Positions 1-9,219 of a stretch of DNA of 64,000 nucleotides are shown here, piece after piece. The stretch comes from RFPW01 sp040401595 (GTDB lineage: Bacteria; Pseudomonadota; Gammaproteobacteria; Burkholderiales; Burkholderiaceae_E). How positions within the stretch are numbered: the stretch's first letter is position 1; every line of letters starts with the position of its first letter. Location: assembly GCA_040401595.1 (NCBI GenBank), contig JBBAOE010000006.1:62001-126000 (forward strand), given 5' to 3'. The position numbers were made by a program, and so were the translations under genes. The notes beneath the pieces were generated by a model. The model made no database searches and had not been told where the DNA came from. It saw only the letters and a list, made by a program, of their open reading frames with translations.

Positions 1-622
1 CCCGGAAACTGCCCTGCTGCATGTTGCCATCGCAGATGCCCAGCCAGACCACCAGCGCGTGCAGGGTCCGCGCATAGGCCACGGCCTCGCGGGCCGAGCG
101 CATGACGGGTTCGGTGACGATTTCCAGCAACGGCGTCCCGGCGCGGTTCAGGTCGATCCCGGAGAGGCCCGCGGTGAGCAGCGGATCACCAAAGCCTTCA
201 TGCAGGCTTTTGCCCGCGTCTTCTTCCAGATGGGCCCGGGTCAGTTCAACTCGATGCTCGACCGACTCGCCAGCTCCGCGCTCGGATTCGAGCAGGATCG
301 TGAGCGAGCCTCCGATCACGACCGGAAGTTCGTACTGGCTGATCTGATAGCCCTTGGGCAGGTCGGGATAAAAATAATTCTTGCGCGCGAAGACGGAGCG
401 CGGGGCAATCTGGGCGCCAACCGCCAGGCCAAAGCGGATCGCACATTCCACTGCTGCGCGATTCGGAACCGGCAGGGTTCCGGGTAGCGCCAGATCCAGT
501 GGGCAGGCCTGGGTGTTGGGGGCGGCGCCAAACTCGGTCGAGGCGCCGGAGAACATTTTTGAACGCGTCTCGAGTTGGACGTGGGTCTCGAGCCCGATCA
601 CGATTTCCCAGTCGATCGCCAT
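1..622 (-). CDS. gatB: Asp-tRNA(Asn)/Glu-tRNA(Gln) amidotransferase subunit B, N-terminal part
   Basis: GatB binds mischarged Glu-tRNA(Gln) or Asp-tRNA(Asn), phosphorylates the acyl group and receives ammonia from GatA. The first 207 codons are visible; the rest lies beyond the left edge. The protein opens MAIDWEIVIGLETHVQL, the GatB family signature, followed by the KMFSGA and NTQACP segments typical of its cradle domain. The start ATG (minus strand, 620-622) lies 5 bp downstream of the gatA stop, so gatC-gatA-gatB form one operon. The family assignment is secure; only the C-terminal tRNA-binding domains cannot be checked. Confidence 0.95.
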   Translation of the reverse strand, partial: MAIDWEIVIGLETHVQLETRSKMFSGASTEFGAAPNTQACPLDLALPGTLPVPNRAAVECAIRFGLAVGAQIAPRSVFARKNYFYPDLPKGYQISQYELPVVIGGSLTILLESERGAGESVEHRVELTRAHLEEDAGKSLHEGFGDPLLTAGLSGIDLNRAGTPLLEIVTEPVMRSAREAVAYARTLHALVVWLGICDGNMQQGSFR

Positions 623-627
623 GGGCT

Positions 628-2163
628 TCAGTTCCCTTGTCCTGCGCCGGCGGACCCGATGGTCGGGACCTCGGTGCTTGCGCCGGGGCTGTCGGGCGGC
701 GTGCGCAGATGCCAATCGGTCACCTGCTGGAATTGATGCGCCACCCGAAGCAAGCGCGCCTCCTGCAAGCGCGGGCCGATGAGCTGTAGCCCCACGGGCC
801 GGGCACCAGCGCCAAAGCCGACTGGCATGGATAAGCCCGGCAGCCCAGCGAGCGAGGCCGGAAGCGTAAAGATATCCGCGAGGTAATCCGCCACGGGATC
901 GCTCTGATGTGCGCCCAGATCCCAGGCGACCGTCGGTGCCACAGGTCCCGCGATCAAGTCGCACTGGCTGAAGGCACGATCGAAATCGTCGGCAACGATG
1001 CGGCGAACCTGTTGCGCGCGCAGGTAGTAGGCGTCGTAATACCCATGGCTGAGCACATAGGTCCCGACCAGGATGCGGCGCTTGACCTCGTCACCAAAGC
1101 CCTCCGAGCGCGAACGGCGGTAGAGGTCGCGCAGGTCGCGAGGATCGGCCGCGCGATGTCCATAGCGTACGCCGTCAAAGCGGCTCAGATTGCTCGAGGC
1201 CTCGGCGGGGGCAATCACGTAGTAGGCGGGAATGGCTAGCTCGGTGCGTGGCAGCCGCACGCTCACGCAGCGGGCACCGAGCGCCTCAAGCTGGTCGAGC
1301 GCCGCGCGCACGGCGTGGGTGACGTCGTTCGAAACGCCAGCACCAAAGAACTCCTCGGGCAGTCCGATTCGCAGGCCAGAGAGCGGGCGGGCGGGGACGG
1401 TGTCGTCAAAGGGCTGGTCGAGCGCCTGGGCGAAATTTTCTGGCGCCAGCGCAAGACTGGTCGCATCCATGGGATCAAATCCACACATGGCCGAGAGCAG
1501 CAGGGCGCAGTCCTGTGCCGAGCGCGCCATCGGCCCAGCCTGATCGAGGCTCGAGGCGTAGGCGATGAGGCCATAACGCGATGTGCGGCCGTAGGTGGGT
1601 TTGATGCCGGTGATGCCACAAAATGCGGCGGGCTGGCGGATGGATCCGCCGGTATCCGTGCCGGTTGCCGCTGGGGTCAACCCGGCCGCAACGGCGGCGG
1701 CTGATCCACCCGATGAGCCGCCCGGGACAGCGCGCAGATCCCAGGGATTATGTACGGGTCCAAAGGCGGAATTCTCATTGGTCGAACCCATGGCGAACTC
1801 ATCGCAATTGAGCTTGCCCAGACCCACCATCCCGGCTTGGGCGAGGCGATCGACCACCGTGGCATCGAACGGGCTTCGGTAGTCGGCGAGAATGCGGCTG
1901 CCCGCCGTCGAGACCCAGTCACGCGTGACCAGAACGTCCTTGTGCGCGATCGGCACACCCTCAAGGGGGCGGGCCTCATGCTTGGCGATGCGGGCGTCCG
2001 CAGCGCGGGCCTGGGCGATGGTGACATCGGGGCGCAGGTCCAGAAATGCATTGAGCGGGCTGACCCGAATGCGTTCGAGGAAGTCGCGCGCCAGTTCTTC
2101 AGCGCTGAACTCGCCCGCGCGCAGGCCGGCGGCCAAGGCGGCGAGGCCGCGGGGCGCGTTCAC
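628..2163 (-). CDS. gatA: Asp-tRNA(Asn)/Glu-tRNA(Gln) amidotransferase subunit A
   Basis: GatA is the amidase subunit: it hydrolyses glutamine (or asparagine) and channels ammonia to GatB. The 511-residue protein has the amidase-signature triad at Lys75 (AHKDV), Ser150 (GGSSGGS) and Ser174 (TGGSIRQPA), spaced as in known GatA. It is slightly longer than usual (about 485-490 residues) because of a polar, Pro/Ser/Gly-rich C-terminal tail of some 25 residues. Its start overlaps the gatC stop by 4 bp (ATGA), which indicates translational coupling within gatCAB. Confidence 0.97.
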   Translation of the reverse strand: MNAPRGLAALAAGLRAGEFSAEELARDFLERIRVSPLNAFLDLRPDVTIAQARAADARIAKHEARPLEGVPIAHKDVLVTRDWVSTAGSRILADYRSPFDATVVDRLAQAGMVGLGKLNCDEFAMGSTNENSAFGPVHNPWDLRAVPGGSSGGSAAAVAAGLTPAATGTDTGGSIRQPAAFCGITGIKPTYGRTSRYGLIAYASSLDQAGPMARSAQDCALLLSAMCGFDPMDATSLALAPENFAQALDQPFDDTVPARPLSGLRIGLPEEFFGAGVSNDVTHAVRAALDQLEALGARCVSVRLPRTELAIPAYYVIAPAEASSNLSRFDGVRYGHRAADPRDLRDLYRRSRSEGFGDEVKRRILVGTYVLSHGYYDAYYLRAQQVRRIVADDFDRAFSQCDLIAGPVAPTVAWDLGAHQSDPVADYLADIFTLPASLAGLPGLSMPVGFGAGARPVGLQLIGPRLQEARLLRVAHQFQQVTDWHLRTPPDSPGASTEVPTIGSAGAGQGN

Positions 2164-2453
2164 TCGACCACCCGGGGTACCAGGTAGAGGCCAGCGGCGA
2201 CCTTGGGGGCGCTCGCCTGATTGGCCTCTCGATCAACGACCTCGGTGATCTGGTCATCGCGCAGCCGAGTCCCCCGGGCCGGATCCGCGCCAGGGTGCAC
2301 CAGCGGCTCGATTCCGCTGACATCAGCGGCCTGGAGTTGTCCGATCAGTTCGAACGCCGCATTGAGGCTCGCCAGGGTCCGATCGGCCTCGTCATGATCG
2401 ATCGCGAGCCGGGCAAGCTCTGCGAGTCGGAGGACATCGTCGCGAGTGAGCAT
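2160..2453 (-). CDS. gatC: Asp-tRNA(Asn)/Glu-tRNA(Gln) amidotransferase subunit C
   Basis: GatC is a small non-catalytic subunit that wraps around GatA and GatB and stabilises the complex. The 97-residue length is normal for the family. The N-terminus (LTRDDVLRLAELARLAI) is the typical GatC helix, followed by the GIEPLVHP segment. It is the first gene of the minus-strand gatCAB operon and is divergent from mreB; the 133 bp between the two genes must hold both promoters. A TATGAT box lies at 2489-2494 on the plus strand, but I see no convincing -35 element for it. Confidence 0.95.
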   Translation of the reverse strand: MLTRDDVLRLAELARLAIDHDEADRTLASLNAAFELIGQLQAADVSGIEPLVHPGADPARGTRLRDDQITEVVDREANQASAPKVAAGLYLVPRVVE

Positions 2454-2586
2454 AGGTGAGACGGCATGGGGGGAGGCGAAGTATACGGTATGATCCGCGG
2501 ATTCACCGTGTGCGAGCCAGTCTGAATGCGGGTTGCAAGACCGAACCCGTTGTCGTCACTCGCCTGATCGAGACCCCGGACCCGCA

Positions 2587-3630
2587 ATGCTCGGCATCAT
2601 TCGCAAGTATTTCTCGAACGATCTCGCGATCGACCTTGGTACGGCCAACACGCTCATTTACATGCGTGGGAAAGGGATCGTCCTGGATGAACCGTCGGTT
2701 GTCGCCATTCGCCACGAGGGCGGGCCCAACGGCAAAATGACCATTGCGGCGGTCGGCAAGGAAGCCAAGATGATGTTGGGTAAAGTGCCCGGCAACATCG
2801 AAGCGATCCGGCCGATGAAGGATGGCGTGATCGCGGACTTTACGGTCACCGAGCAGATGCTCAAGCAATTCATCCGCATGGTGCATCCGAAAAGCACGTT
2901 CGCGCCGAGCCCTCGGATCATCATCTGCGTGCCCTGCGGTTCCACCCAGGTCGAGCGCCGCGCAATTCGCGAATCCGCTTTGGGCGCGGGCGCGGCCGAC
3001 GTGTTTTTGATCGAAGAACCGATGGCTGCGGCGATCGGTGCTGGTCTGCCCGTGTCCGAGGCTTCTGGTTCGATGGTGGTCGATATTGGCGGTGGAACGA
3101 CCGAGGTGGGGGTCATTTCTCTCGGTGGGATGGTCTACAAAGGCTCGATTCGGGTCGGCGGCGACAAATTCGACGAAGCGATCATCAATTACATCCGCCG
3201 CAACTACGGCATGCTGATTGGCGAGCCGACGGCGGAATCGATCAAGAAAGCGATCGGCAGCGCATTTCCTGGCAGCGAAGTGCGCGAAATGGAAGTCAAG
3301 GGTCGCAATCTCTCCGAAGGCATTCCGCGCAGCTTCACCGTCTCCTCCAATGAAATCCTCGAGGCGCTGACCGATCCGCTCAACCAGATCGTTTCAAGTG
3401 TGAAAATCGCGCTCGAACAGACCCCACCCGAACTCGGTGCCGATATTGCCGATCGCGGTATGGTGTTGACCGGTGGGGGCGCCCTGTTGCGCGACCTCGA
3501 CCGATTGCTGATGGAAGAGACCGGCCTCCCGGTGTTGGTTGCCGAGGATCCGTTGACTTGTGTGGTTCGTGGGTGCGGAACCGCGATTGAGCGGATGGAC
3601 CGGCTCGGGCTTATTTTCACCAACGACTGA
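2587..3630 (+). CDS. mreB: Rod shape-determining actin-like protein MreB
   Basis: MreB forms membrane-bound actin-like filaments that guide lateral peptidoglycan synthesis. The start is set at ATG 2587 (MLGIIRKYFSNDLAIDLGTA), giving 347 residues, the standard length. An in-frame upstream start exists, but its extra 18 residues do not resemble MreB. Actin-fold nucleotide motifs are visible: DLGTANTL near the N-terminus, VDIGGGTTEVG in the middle and TGGGALL towards the C-terminus. It heads the operon mreB-mreC-mreD-mrdA-rodA. Confidence 0.98.
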   Translation: MLGIIRKYFSNDLAIDLGTANTLIYMRGKGIVLDEPSVVAIRHEGGPNGKMTIAAVGKEAKMMLGKVPGNIEAIRPMKDGVIADFTVTEQMLKQFIRMVHPKSTFAPSPRIIICVPCGSTQVERRAIRESALGAGAADVFLIEEPMAAAIGAGLPVSEASGSMVVDIGGGTTEVGVISLGGMVYKGSIRVGGDKFDEAIINYIRRNYGMLIGEPTAESIKKAIGSAFPGSEVREMEVKGRNLSEGIPRSFTVSSNEILEALTDPLNQIVSSVKIALEQTPPELGADIADRGMVLTGGGALLRDLDRLLMEETGLPVLVAEDPLTCVVRGCGTAIERMDRLGLIFTND

Positions 3631-3689
3631 CGGCCGCGCGCGCGCCCCGCCCGGCGCGCTGACGCAGTCGCCAATTTCGGGCGCATGCG

Positions 3690-4601
3690 TTGGAACGGAT
3701 CCCTCCGCCGTTTTTTAAACAAGGCTTGCCGGCCAAGGTCCGGCTGCTGATCTTTGCAGGACTTTCGCTGGTCCTGCTGGTTCTGGATGCTCGATCGACT
3801 GTGTTCGCAACCCTGCGCCAGGGTGTGGCGACCGTCCTGTATCCGGTCCAGAGAACCCTGCTTGTGCCGCGCGATGTCTTCCATTCGGTATCCGAATCGA
3901 CCACGGAGGCCTTCCACGATGTGGGTCAGTTACGCAGCGAAAATGCCGAGCTACGTCGGATCGAAACGGCCAATGCCAAAACCTTGTTGCTGGCCGAGCA
4001 TCTGGCGGCCGAAAATGCTGAGCTGCGCCACCTGCTGGGTGCGCGTGAACAGGTGGCCATCCCGTCCGTTGTAGCCGAAGTCCTCTACCAGACCCGTGAC
4101 ACCTTTGCCCGTCGGTTCGTGCTCGACAAAGGGATCCAGCATGGGCTGGCCGCTGGCCAACCGGTCGTCGATGCAGGTGGGGTGATTGGCCAGATCACCC
4201 GGACGTTTCCACTCTCCAGCGAACTCACCTTGGTGACTGATCGCAATCTTTCGGTGCCGGTCCAGATCGATCGGACCGGGCTGCGGGCGATTGCTTACGG
4301 GGACTCCGAGCCGGGCCGGCTCGAACTCCGGTACGTGGCTGCCAACGCCGACGTGCGCGAGGGCGACCGGATTTCGACCTCGGGCCTGGACGGGCTCTAT
4401 CCGCCGGGTTTGCCGGTGGGGCGAGTGGTCCGGGTGGACCGCGCCGGAGGATCGACCTTTGCTCGTATCATCCTCGAACCCGCAGGAGGGGTCGATCGAA
4501 GCCGGATCGTTCTCGTGTTGCAACCTGATACCGCGCGACTCCCGCCGCCGCTCATGGCGCCCCCGGACCCGCCCGTGCGCCGTCGCGCCGCCCGCCCATG
4601 A
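3690..4601 (+). CDS. mreC: Rod shape-determining protein MreC
   Basis: MreC is a bitopic inner-membrane protein whose periplasmic domain links MreB to PBP2. The 303-residue protein has one N-terminal membrane segment (about residues 18-34), a coiled coil with repeated ENAELR motifs (about 70-115), then the beta-rich MreC domain and a Pro/Arg-rich tail. The start chosen is TTG at 3690 because it gives the usual MreC N-terminus (PPPFFKQG just before the membrane helix); the nearby ATG at 3685 is out of frame. The stop overlaps mreD by 4 bp. Confidence 0.94.
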   Translation: MERIPPPFFKQGLPAKVRLLIFAGLSLVLLVLDARSTVFATLRQGVATVLYPVQRTLLVPRDVFHSVSESTTEAFHDVGQLRSENAELRRIETANAKTLLLAEHLAAENAELRHLLGAREQVAIPSVVAEVLYQTRDTFARRFVLDKGIQHGLAAGQPVVDAGGVIGQITRTFPLSSELTLVTDRNLSVPVQIDRTGLRAIAYGDSEPGRLELRYVAANADVREGDRISTSGLDGLYPPGLPVGRVVRVDRAGGSTFARIILEPAGGVDRSRIVLVLQPDTARLPPPLMAPPDPPVRRRAARP

Positions 4602-5200
4602 GCCGTCCCCGCCGCCCCCCCCTGGATCCGCGCGTCCTCGAGCGCAAGGCCGTGTCCAACGGTCTTGCGCCGCGTGCGGCGCGTGCCGGTCTGTCCCGTG
4701 AGCACCTGCTGCTACCGGCTGACAACGCCTTTATCTCCCTGACCATCGCGCTTGCCTTTTTGCTCAATGTGTTGCCGTGGGGGACCGCTCGCTGGGTTCC
4801 CGATTTTCTCGCCCTGGTCCTGGTGTTCTGGAACATCCGCCAGCCCAGAAAGGTCGGCATGGGCGTGGCCTTTCTGTTTGGGCTGGTCATGGACGTCCAT
4901 CAGTCAACCCTGCTGGGCGAGCATGCGCTGGGATACTCACTGCTGTCCTATGGCGCCCACGCACTTCAGCGTCGCCTGCCGTGGTTCGATGTGGGCGGCC
5001 AACTCCTCCATGTCTTGCCGCTGTTCATCGCGACGCAGATGGCCACAGTCCTGGTTCGAATGGCCTTGGGGGGCGGTTTCCCGGGCTGGTCGATTCTCGT
5101 GGCACCCGCGATCTCGGGCCTCTTGTGGCCGGTCGCCGATTTGCTGCTCCTGGCGCCGCAGCGCCGGGCGGTCAATCGGGATCAGACCCGACCCCTCTGA
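4598..5200 (+). CDS. mreD: Rod shape-determining membrane protein MreD
   Basis: MreD is a small polytopic membrane protein of the elongasome. The product has 200 residues with a polar N-terminus of about 45 residues, then several hydrophobic segments, including the typical VPDFLALVLVFW and GLVMDVHQSTLLGEHALGY stretches. It overlaps mreC by 4 bp and is followed after 1 bp by mrdA, so the cell-shape genes are tightly coupled. It is somewhat longer than E. coli MreD (162 residues) owing to the N-terminal extension. Confidence 0.93.
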   Translation: MSRPRRPPLDPRVLERKAVSNGLAPRAARAGLSREHLLLPADNAFISLTIALAFLLNVLPWGTARWVPDFLALVLVFWNIRQPRKVGMGVAFLFGLVMDVHQSTLLGEHALGYSLLSYGAHALQRRLPWFDVGGQLLHVLPLFIATQMATVLVRMALGGGFPGWSILVAPAISGLLWPVADLLLLAPQRRAVNRDQTRPL

Positions 5201-5201
5201 C

Positions 5202-7277
5202 ATGATCGCTGTGCGCAACACGGAGCACGAGCTGCATCGCTTCCGGATCAGGGTCGCGGTTGCGATCGGACTGGTTCTCCTCTGCTTTGCGATCCTGGCG
5301 GCCCGGTTGACATGGCTCCAGGTCATGCGCCATGACCAGCTGCGCCTGCAGGCTGAGGAGAACCGGATCCAACTGGTTCCGATCGCGCCGACCCGCGGCT
5401 TGATTGTCGATCGCAATGGTGTCGTCATTGCTGAAAATGTTTCGGCTTACACGCTTGAATTGCAACCCGGGCGGATTGAAGACCTGGAGCAAACGATCAA
5501 CGAAATTGCCCGCTTGGTCGATATCAGCATCAAGGACAGGCGCCGCTTTCGGCGCTTGTTCGATGACACCAAATCGGCTGAATCGATCCCTCTGAAGAGC
5601 CGGCTGAGCGACGAAGAGGTGGCCATTCTGGCTGCCCACCGCTTTCACCTGCCCGGGGTGGAAGTGCGCGCGCGCTTGTTTCGCAGTTACCCGCTTGGAG
5701 AAACCGCTTCACACCTGATTGGCCATATTGGAAGAATCTCGCCCGCAGACAAGATCCGGCTGGAAGAGTCGGAACAGGCTAGCCAGTACGTCGGGTCGAC
5801 CCAGATCGGTAAGGTCGGGGTCGAGCTGAGCTACGAAAAAGTGCTGCATGGACAGGCTGGATATGAAGAAATCGAGGTCTCGGCGGGAGGCCGTCCGGTG
5901 CGAACGCTGTCTCGACGCGCCCCGCTACCGGGGACTACGGTGGTGTTGTCGATCGATCTGGGCCTGCAGAAACTCGTCGAAGACATGTTTGGCGATCGCC
6001 GTGGTGCCTTGGTCGCAATCGATCCAAGAAATGGTGAGATTCTGGCATTCGTCAGCAAACCCACCTTTGATCCAAATCTTTTTACGGATGGCGTCGATCC
6101 CCAGGTCTGGCAGGGCTACACCGAGTCTCCCGACAAGCCGCTGCTGAACCGGCCATTGCGCGGGACCTACCCGCCTGGATCCACTTACAAGCCCTTCATG
6201 GCGCTGGCTGCGCTCGACAGCGGCAAGCGCACGGCGGGTTCGACTATCTACGATCCTGGCTATTTCCAGTTTGGCGGGCATAAATTTCGCGATTCGAACC
6301 CCCGCGGTAACGGCTCGGTCGACCTTCACCGCTCGATTGTGGTGTCGTCCGATACCTACTACTACATGGTGGCCAATGATCTGGGGGTCGATGTCATTCA
6401 TGATTTCATGAAGCCTTGGGGCTTTGGCCAGCTCACCGGGATCGACCTTGAGGGCGAGGTCACGGGGGTGCTGCCGTCCAGTGCCTGGAAACTGCGCCGC
6501 TATAAACAGAAGTGGTTGGCCGGTGAAACGATTTCGATCGGCATCGGTCAGGGCTATAACTCGTTCACGATCCTGCAACTCGCGCATGCCACCGCCACCC
6601 TAGCAGCCGACGGGGTCGTGCGACCGCCACATGTCGTGCGGGCACTGGAAGACCCCAGCACCCGGGGCCTGACCCCGGTCGGTGTGCCTGAGCGCGAGCG
6701 CATTCCGCTCAAACCCGAGTGGCTCAAACTGGTCAAATCGGCCATGGTCGACGTCAATCGGTTTGGAACGGGGCGGCATGCCTTTGCCGGAGCGCCTTAT
6801 GCGGCGGCTGGCAAGACCGGCACCGCGCAGGTGATTGGGATCAAGCAGAATGAGCGCTACGACGCGCGCAAAATTTCAGAGCGTTACCGCGATCATTCTC
6901 TATTCATGGTCTTTGCACCGGCCGACAACCCGCAGATTGCGTTGGCGGTGATTGTCGAAAATGCCGGGTTTGGCGCGGCTGCAGCCGCGCCAATCGCGCG
7001 ACGTGCGATCGATTATGTTCTGCTCGGTCAGCGCCCCGAGGGTGATCCGGCGAAGGCGGCGACGATTGGGATGGCTTCGGAAGACCCCGCCTTGCGAGAT
7101 GTGCCGGAGGGGCCTCAGCCCGAGCCTGATCCAGTCGCGCCGTCAAATTCGGCGCCGCAATCGGGCAACTCGCCTCCCAACGGACCCGCTCCGCCGTCGG
7201 ATGGACCTGCGCCAGCCATTGCCCCAGCCCGAGCAACCCCCCAGACAGCTCGACCCGTTGGGCAGGAACGGCCATGA
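5202..7277 (+). CDS. mrdA: Penicillin-binding protein 2 (elongasome transpeptidase)
   Basis: PBP2 cross-links peptidoglycan during cell elongation and works with RodA. From ATG 5202 the protein has 691 residues: an N-terminal membrane anchor (about 18-40), a dimerisation domain, then the transpeptidase domain. The catalytic motifs are Ser327-x-x-Lys (PGSTYKPF), SSD at about 382 and Lys538-Thr-Gly (KTGTAQ), closely matching E. coli PBP2 positions. The C-terminus carries an unusual tail of about 70 residues rich in Pro, Ala and Ser. A longer in-frame start lies inside mreD and is rejected. The stop overlaps rodA by 4 bp. Confidence 0.97.
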   Translation: MIAVRNTEHELHRFRIRVAVAIGLVLLCFAILAARLTWLQVMRHDQLRLQAEENRIQLVPIAPTRGLIVDRNGVVIAENVSAYTLELQPGRIEDLEQTINEIARLVDISIKDRRRFRRLFDDTKSAESIPLKSRLSDEEVAILAAHRFHLPGVEVRARLFRSYPLGETASHLIGHIGRISPADKIRLEESEQASQYVGSTQIGKVGVELSYEKVLHGQAGYEEIEVSAGGRPVRTLSRRAPLPGTTVVLSIDLGLQKLVEDMFGDRRGALVAIDPRNGEILAFVSKPTFDPNLFTDGVDPQVWQGYTESPDKPLLNRPLRGTYPPGSTYKPFMALAALDSGKRTAGSTIYDPGYFQFGGHKFRDSNPRGNGSVDLHRSIVVSSDTYYYMVANDLGVDVIHDFMKPWGFGQLTGIDLEGEVTGVLPSSAWKLRRYKQKWLAGETISIGIGQGYNSFTILQLAHATATLAADGVVRPPHVVRALEDPSTRGLTPVGVPERERIPLKPEWLKLVKSAMVDVNRFGTGRHAFAGAPYAAAGKTGTAQVIGIKQNERYDARKISERYRDHSLFMVFAPADNPQIALAVIVENAGFGAAAAAPIARRAIDYVLLGQRPEGDPAKAATIGMASEDPALRDVPEGPQPEPDPVAPSNSAPQSGNSPPNGPAPPSDGPAPAIAPARATPQTARPVGQERP

Positions 7278-8380
7278 CTGCTGACGATCTCAAGCGCACG
7301 GCACGCCGGGTCATCCTGGTCTTTGACCCGATCCTGTCGGTCATTCTGATTCTGATCCTGATTCTTAGCGTGATGACCGTCTACTCGGCTGGGGTTAATT
7401 TTCCCGGCCGTATCGAGGCGCATTTACGCAATATTCTGGTTGCAACTCTGGTCTGCTGGGTAGCGGCTAACTGGCCACCGAACTGGATGCGCAACACGGC
7501 GGTCCCCCTGTATGTTCTGGGGATTCTTCTCCTGATTGCCGTGGCGCTTTTTGGGGATGTATCCAAGGGGGCGCGGCGGTGGTTGAACCTGGGCGTGACC
7601 CGGATTCAGCCTTCCGAGTTGCTCAAGATTGCGACTCCCCTAATGCTTGCGTGGTGGTTTCATCGTCGGGAGGGTGCGTTAAAGGCCACGGACTTCGTCG
7701 TTTCTGCCGTGTTGCTCCTGATCCCGACCTTGCTGATTGCCCGTCAGCCCGACCTGGGGACCGCAATCCTCGTGCTGGCCGCAGGCGCCTATGTCATTTT
7801 CTTTGCCGGGTTCCCCTGGAAGATGCTCGCTGCCCTGGCGGTAGGGATTGCCGCTGCCACCCCGCTGCTCTGGATGGTGATGCACGATTATCAGCGCCAG
7901 CGCGTGCTCACGCTGATCGATCCCACGAGCGATCCGCTGGGTAAGGGCTTCCATATCATTCAGTCGACCATCGCCGTGGGCTCAGGCGGACTGTGGGGGA
8001 AGGGCTGGCTGCAAGGGACGCAGGCGCATTTGGAGTTCATTCCGGAAAGCACCACGGATTTCGTGTTTGCCGTCTTTGCCGAGGAGTTCGGCCTGGCCGG
8101 AAGCCTGATCCTGCTGATTCTCTATCTGGCCCTGATTTCGCGCGGGCTGATGATCGCGGCCTCGGGGGCTACGCTGTTTATGCGACTCCTGGGAGGTTCG
8201 ATTACGATGATCTTTTTTACCTACGTGTTCGTTAACATGGGCATGGTCAGCGGGATTTTGCCGGTTGTCGGTGTGCCGTTGCCATGGATGTCCTATGGCG
8301 GGACCGCAATGGTCACGCTGGGACTGGGGGCGGGCCTGTTGATGAGTATCCATCGGCACCGCAAGCTGGTGCAGACTTGA
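7274..8380 (+). CDS. rodA: Peptidoglycan glycosyltransferase RodA
   Basis: RodA is the SEDS-family glycan polymerase of the elongasome and acts with PBP2. The 368-residue protein has about ten hydrophobic segments and typical SEDS motifs: GARRWLNLG, QPSELLK, RQPDLGTA, FIPESTTDFVFA and PLPWMSYGGTAM. It is the last gene of the mre operon and overlaps mrdA by 4 bp. Its final 68 bp are shared with the 3' end of the convergent metallophosphoesterase gene on the opposite strand. Confidence 0.97.
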   Translation: MTADDLKRTARRVILVFDPILSVILILILILSVMTVYSAGVNFPGRIEAHLRNILVATLVCWVAANWPPNWMRNTAVPLYVLGILLLIAVALFGDVSKGARRWLNLGVTRIQPSELLKIATPLMLAWWFHRREGALKATDFVVSAVLLLIPTLLIARQPDLGTAILVLAAGAYVIFFAGFPWKMLAALAVGIAAATPLLWMVMHDYQRQRVLTLIDPTSDPLGKGFHIIQSTIAVGSGGLWGKGWLQGTQAHLEFIPESTTDFVFAVFAEEFGLAGSLILLILYLALISRGLMIAASGATLFMRLLGGSITMIFFTYVFVNMGMVSGILPVVGVPLPWMSYGGTAMVTLGLGAGLLMSIHRHRKLVQT

Positions 8381-9200
8381 CTTCGAGTACCCAGGCTGGC
8401 TGGAATTCCGGATTCTCGAATGTCAGCGCGGGCGAGGCTTCCGATGGCTCCGATCCGAGCCCTCGACCGTAGCCACGCGGATTGCAAACCACCCGGGTGC
8501 CAGCGACGCGGTAGTCAAATGAACTGTGGGTGTGGCCATGGATCCAGAGTTGAACACGGTCCGCACCCATCAGGCCATCAAGTTCGGAAACGAAACCCGC
8601 ATTAGACAGACTGTCGGCGTAGCGCGGTGCAATCGAGCGCAGCGACGGCAGGTGGTGGGTGATGACCACGGTGGGTCCCGCGTAGACCCGCGCAAGTTCC
8701 GCTTCCAGCCATGCCCGATCCTGTCGATGCTGGCCGATGGTTTCCTCAATGGTCAGTCGTTCCTGGTCGCTGGCCCCGGGGCGGTCGGTGCCAATCAGCC
8801 GATAGTCGACCATGGTCCGCAGCAGGGCGGTGCGGGCCTGCGCTTCGCGTTCGCCCATCACGGCGGGATCGCTCCAGAGCGTGGCGGCCACAAATCGGAC
8901 GCCATCCATCACGACCGTTTCGCGCTGTAACACGCGGACTCGGGTTCCTTCGGCCGCAGCCCGCATGGCAGCGAGCGACGTCTCGATCGTCGACTCATAG
9001 GCTTCGTGGTTGCCCGGTACGATTAACACCGGGACCGGCCAATCGACAAAGGCCTCGACTGCGGCGGCGCCCTGATGGATGTCGCCAGCGAGGATCAGCA
9101 GGTCAGCGTGCGCAGCCGGCTCGACCACCTGCCACCCGCGCAGCCTGGGATCGCGCCAGAGCATCTCGAGGTGCAGATCGCTGGCGATTTGCAGATTCAT
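8313..9200 (-). CDS. Calcineurin-like metallophosphoesterase
   Basis: This is a predicted dinuclear metal phosphoesterase of unknown substrate. The start ATG at 9200 gives MNLQIASDLHLE, placing the first metal motif (SDLHLE) at the N-terminus as usual; an upstream in-frame start adds 19 unlikely residues. Further motifs are AGDIHQG, VPGNHE, a VITHHLPS segment and WIHGHTHSSFDY, the complete calcineurin-like set. The product has 295 residues. It lies 19 bp downstream of the quinone oxidoreductase gene on the same strand and may be cotranscribed. Its 3' end overlaps rodA. The specific reaction cannot be told from sequence. Confidence 0.88.
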   Translation of the reverse strand: MNLQIASDLHLEMLWRDPRLRGWQVVEPAAHADLLILAGDIHQGAAAVEAFVDWPVPVLIVPGNHEAYESTIETSLAAMRAAAEGTRVRVLQRETVVMDGVRFVAATLWSDPAVMGEREAQARTALLRTMVDYRLIGTDRPGASDQERLTIEETIGQHRQDRAWLEAELARVYAGPTVVITHHLPSLRSIAPRYADSLSNAGFVSELDGLMGADRVQLWIHGHTHSSFDYRVAGTRVVCNPRGYGRGLGSEPSEASPALTFENPEFQPAWVLEVKSAPACGADGYSSTGPPPVPA

Positions 9201-9219
9201 GGGGCGGTGTGAAATCAGC

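Noticed and set aside
4752..5201. A longer N-terminus for PBP2
   Set aside because: The extra 150 residues overlap mreD in another frame and do not resemble PBP2; ATG 5202 fits the family length and operon spacing.
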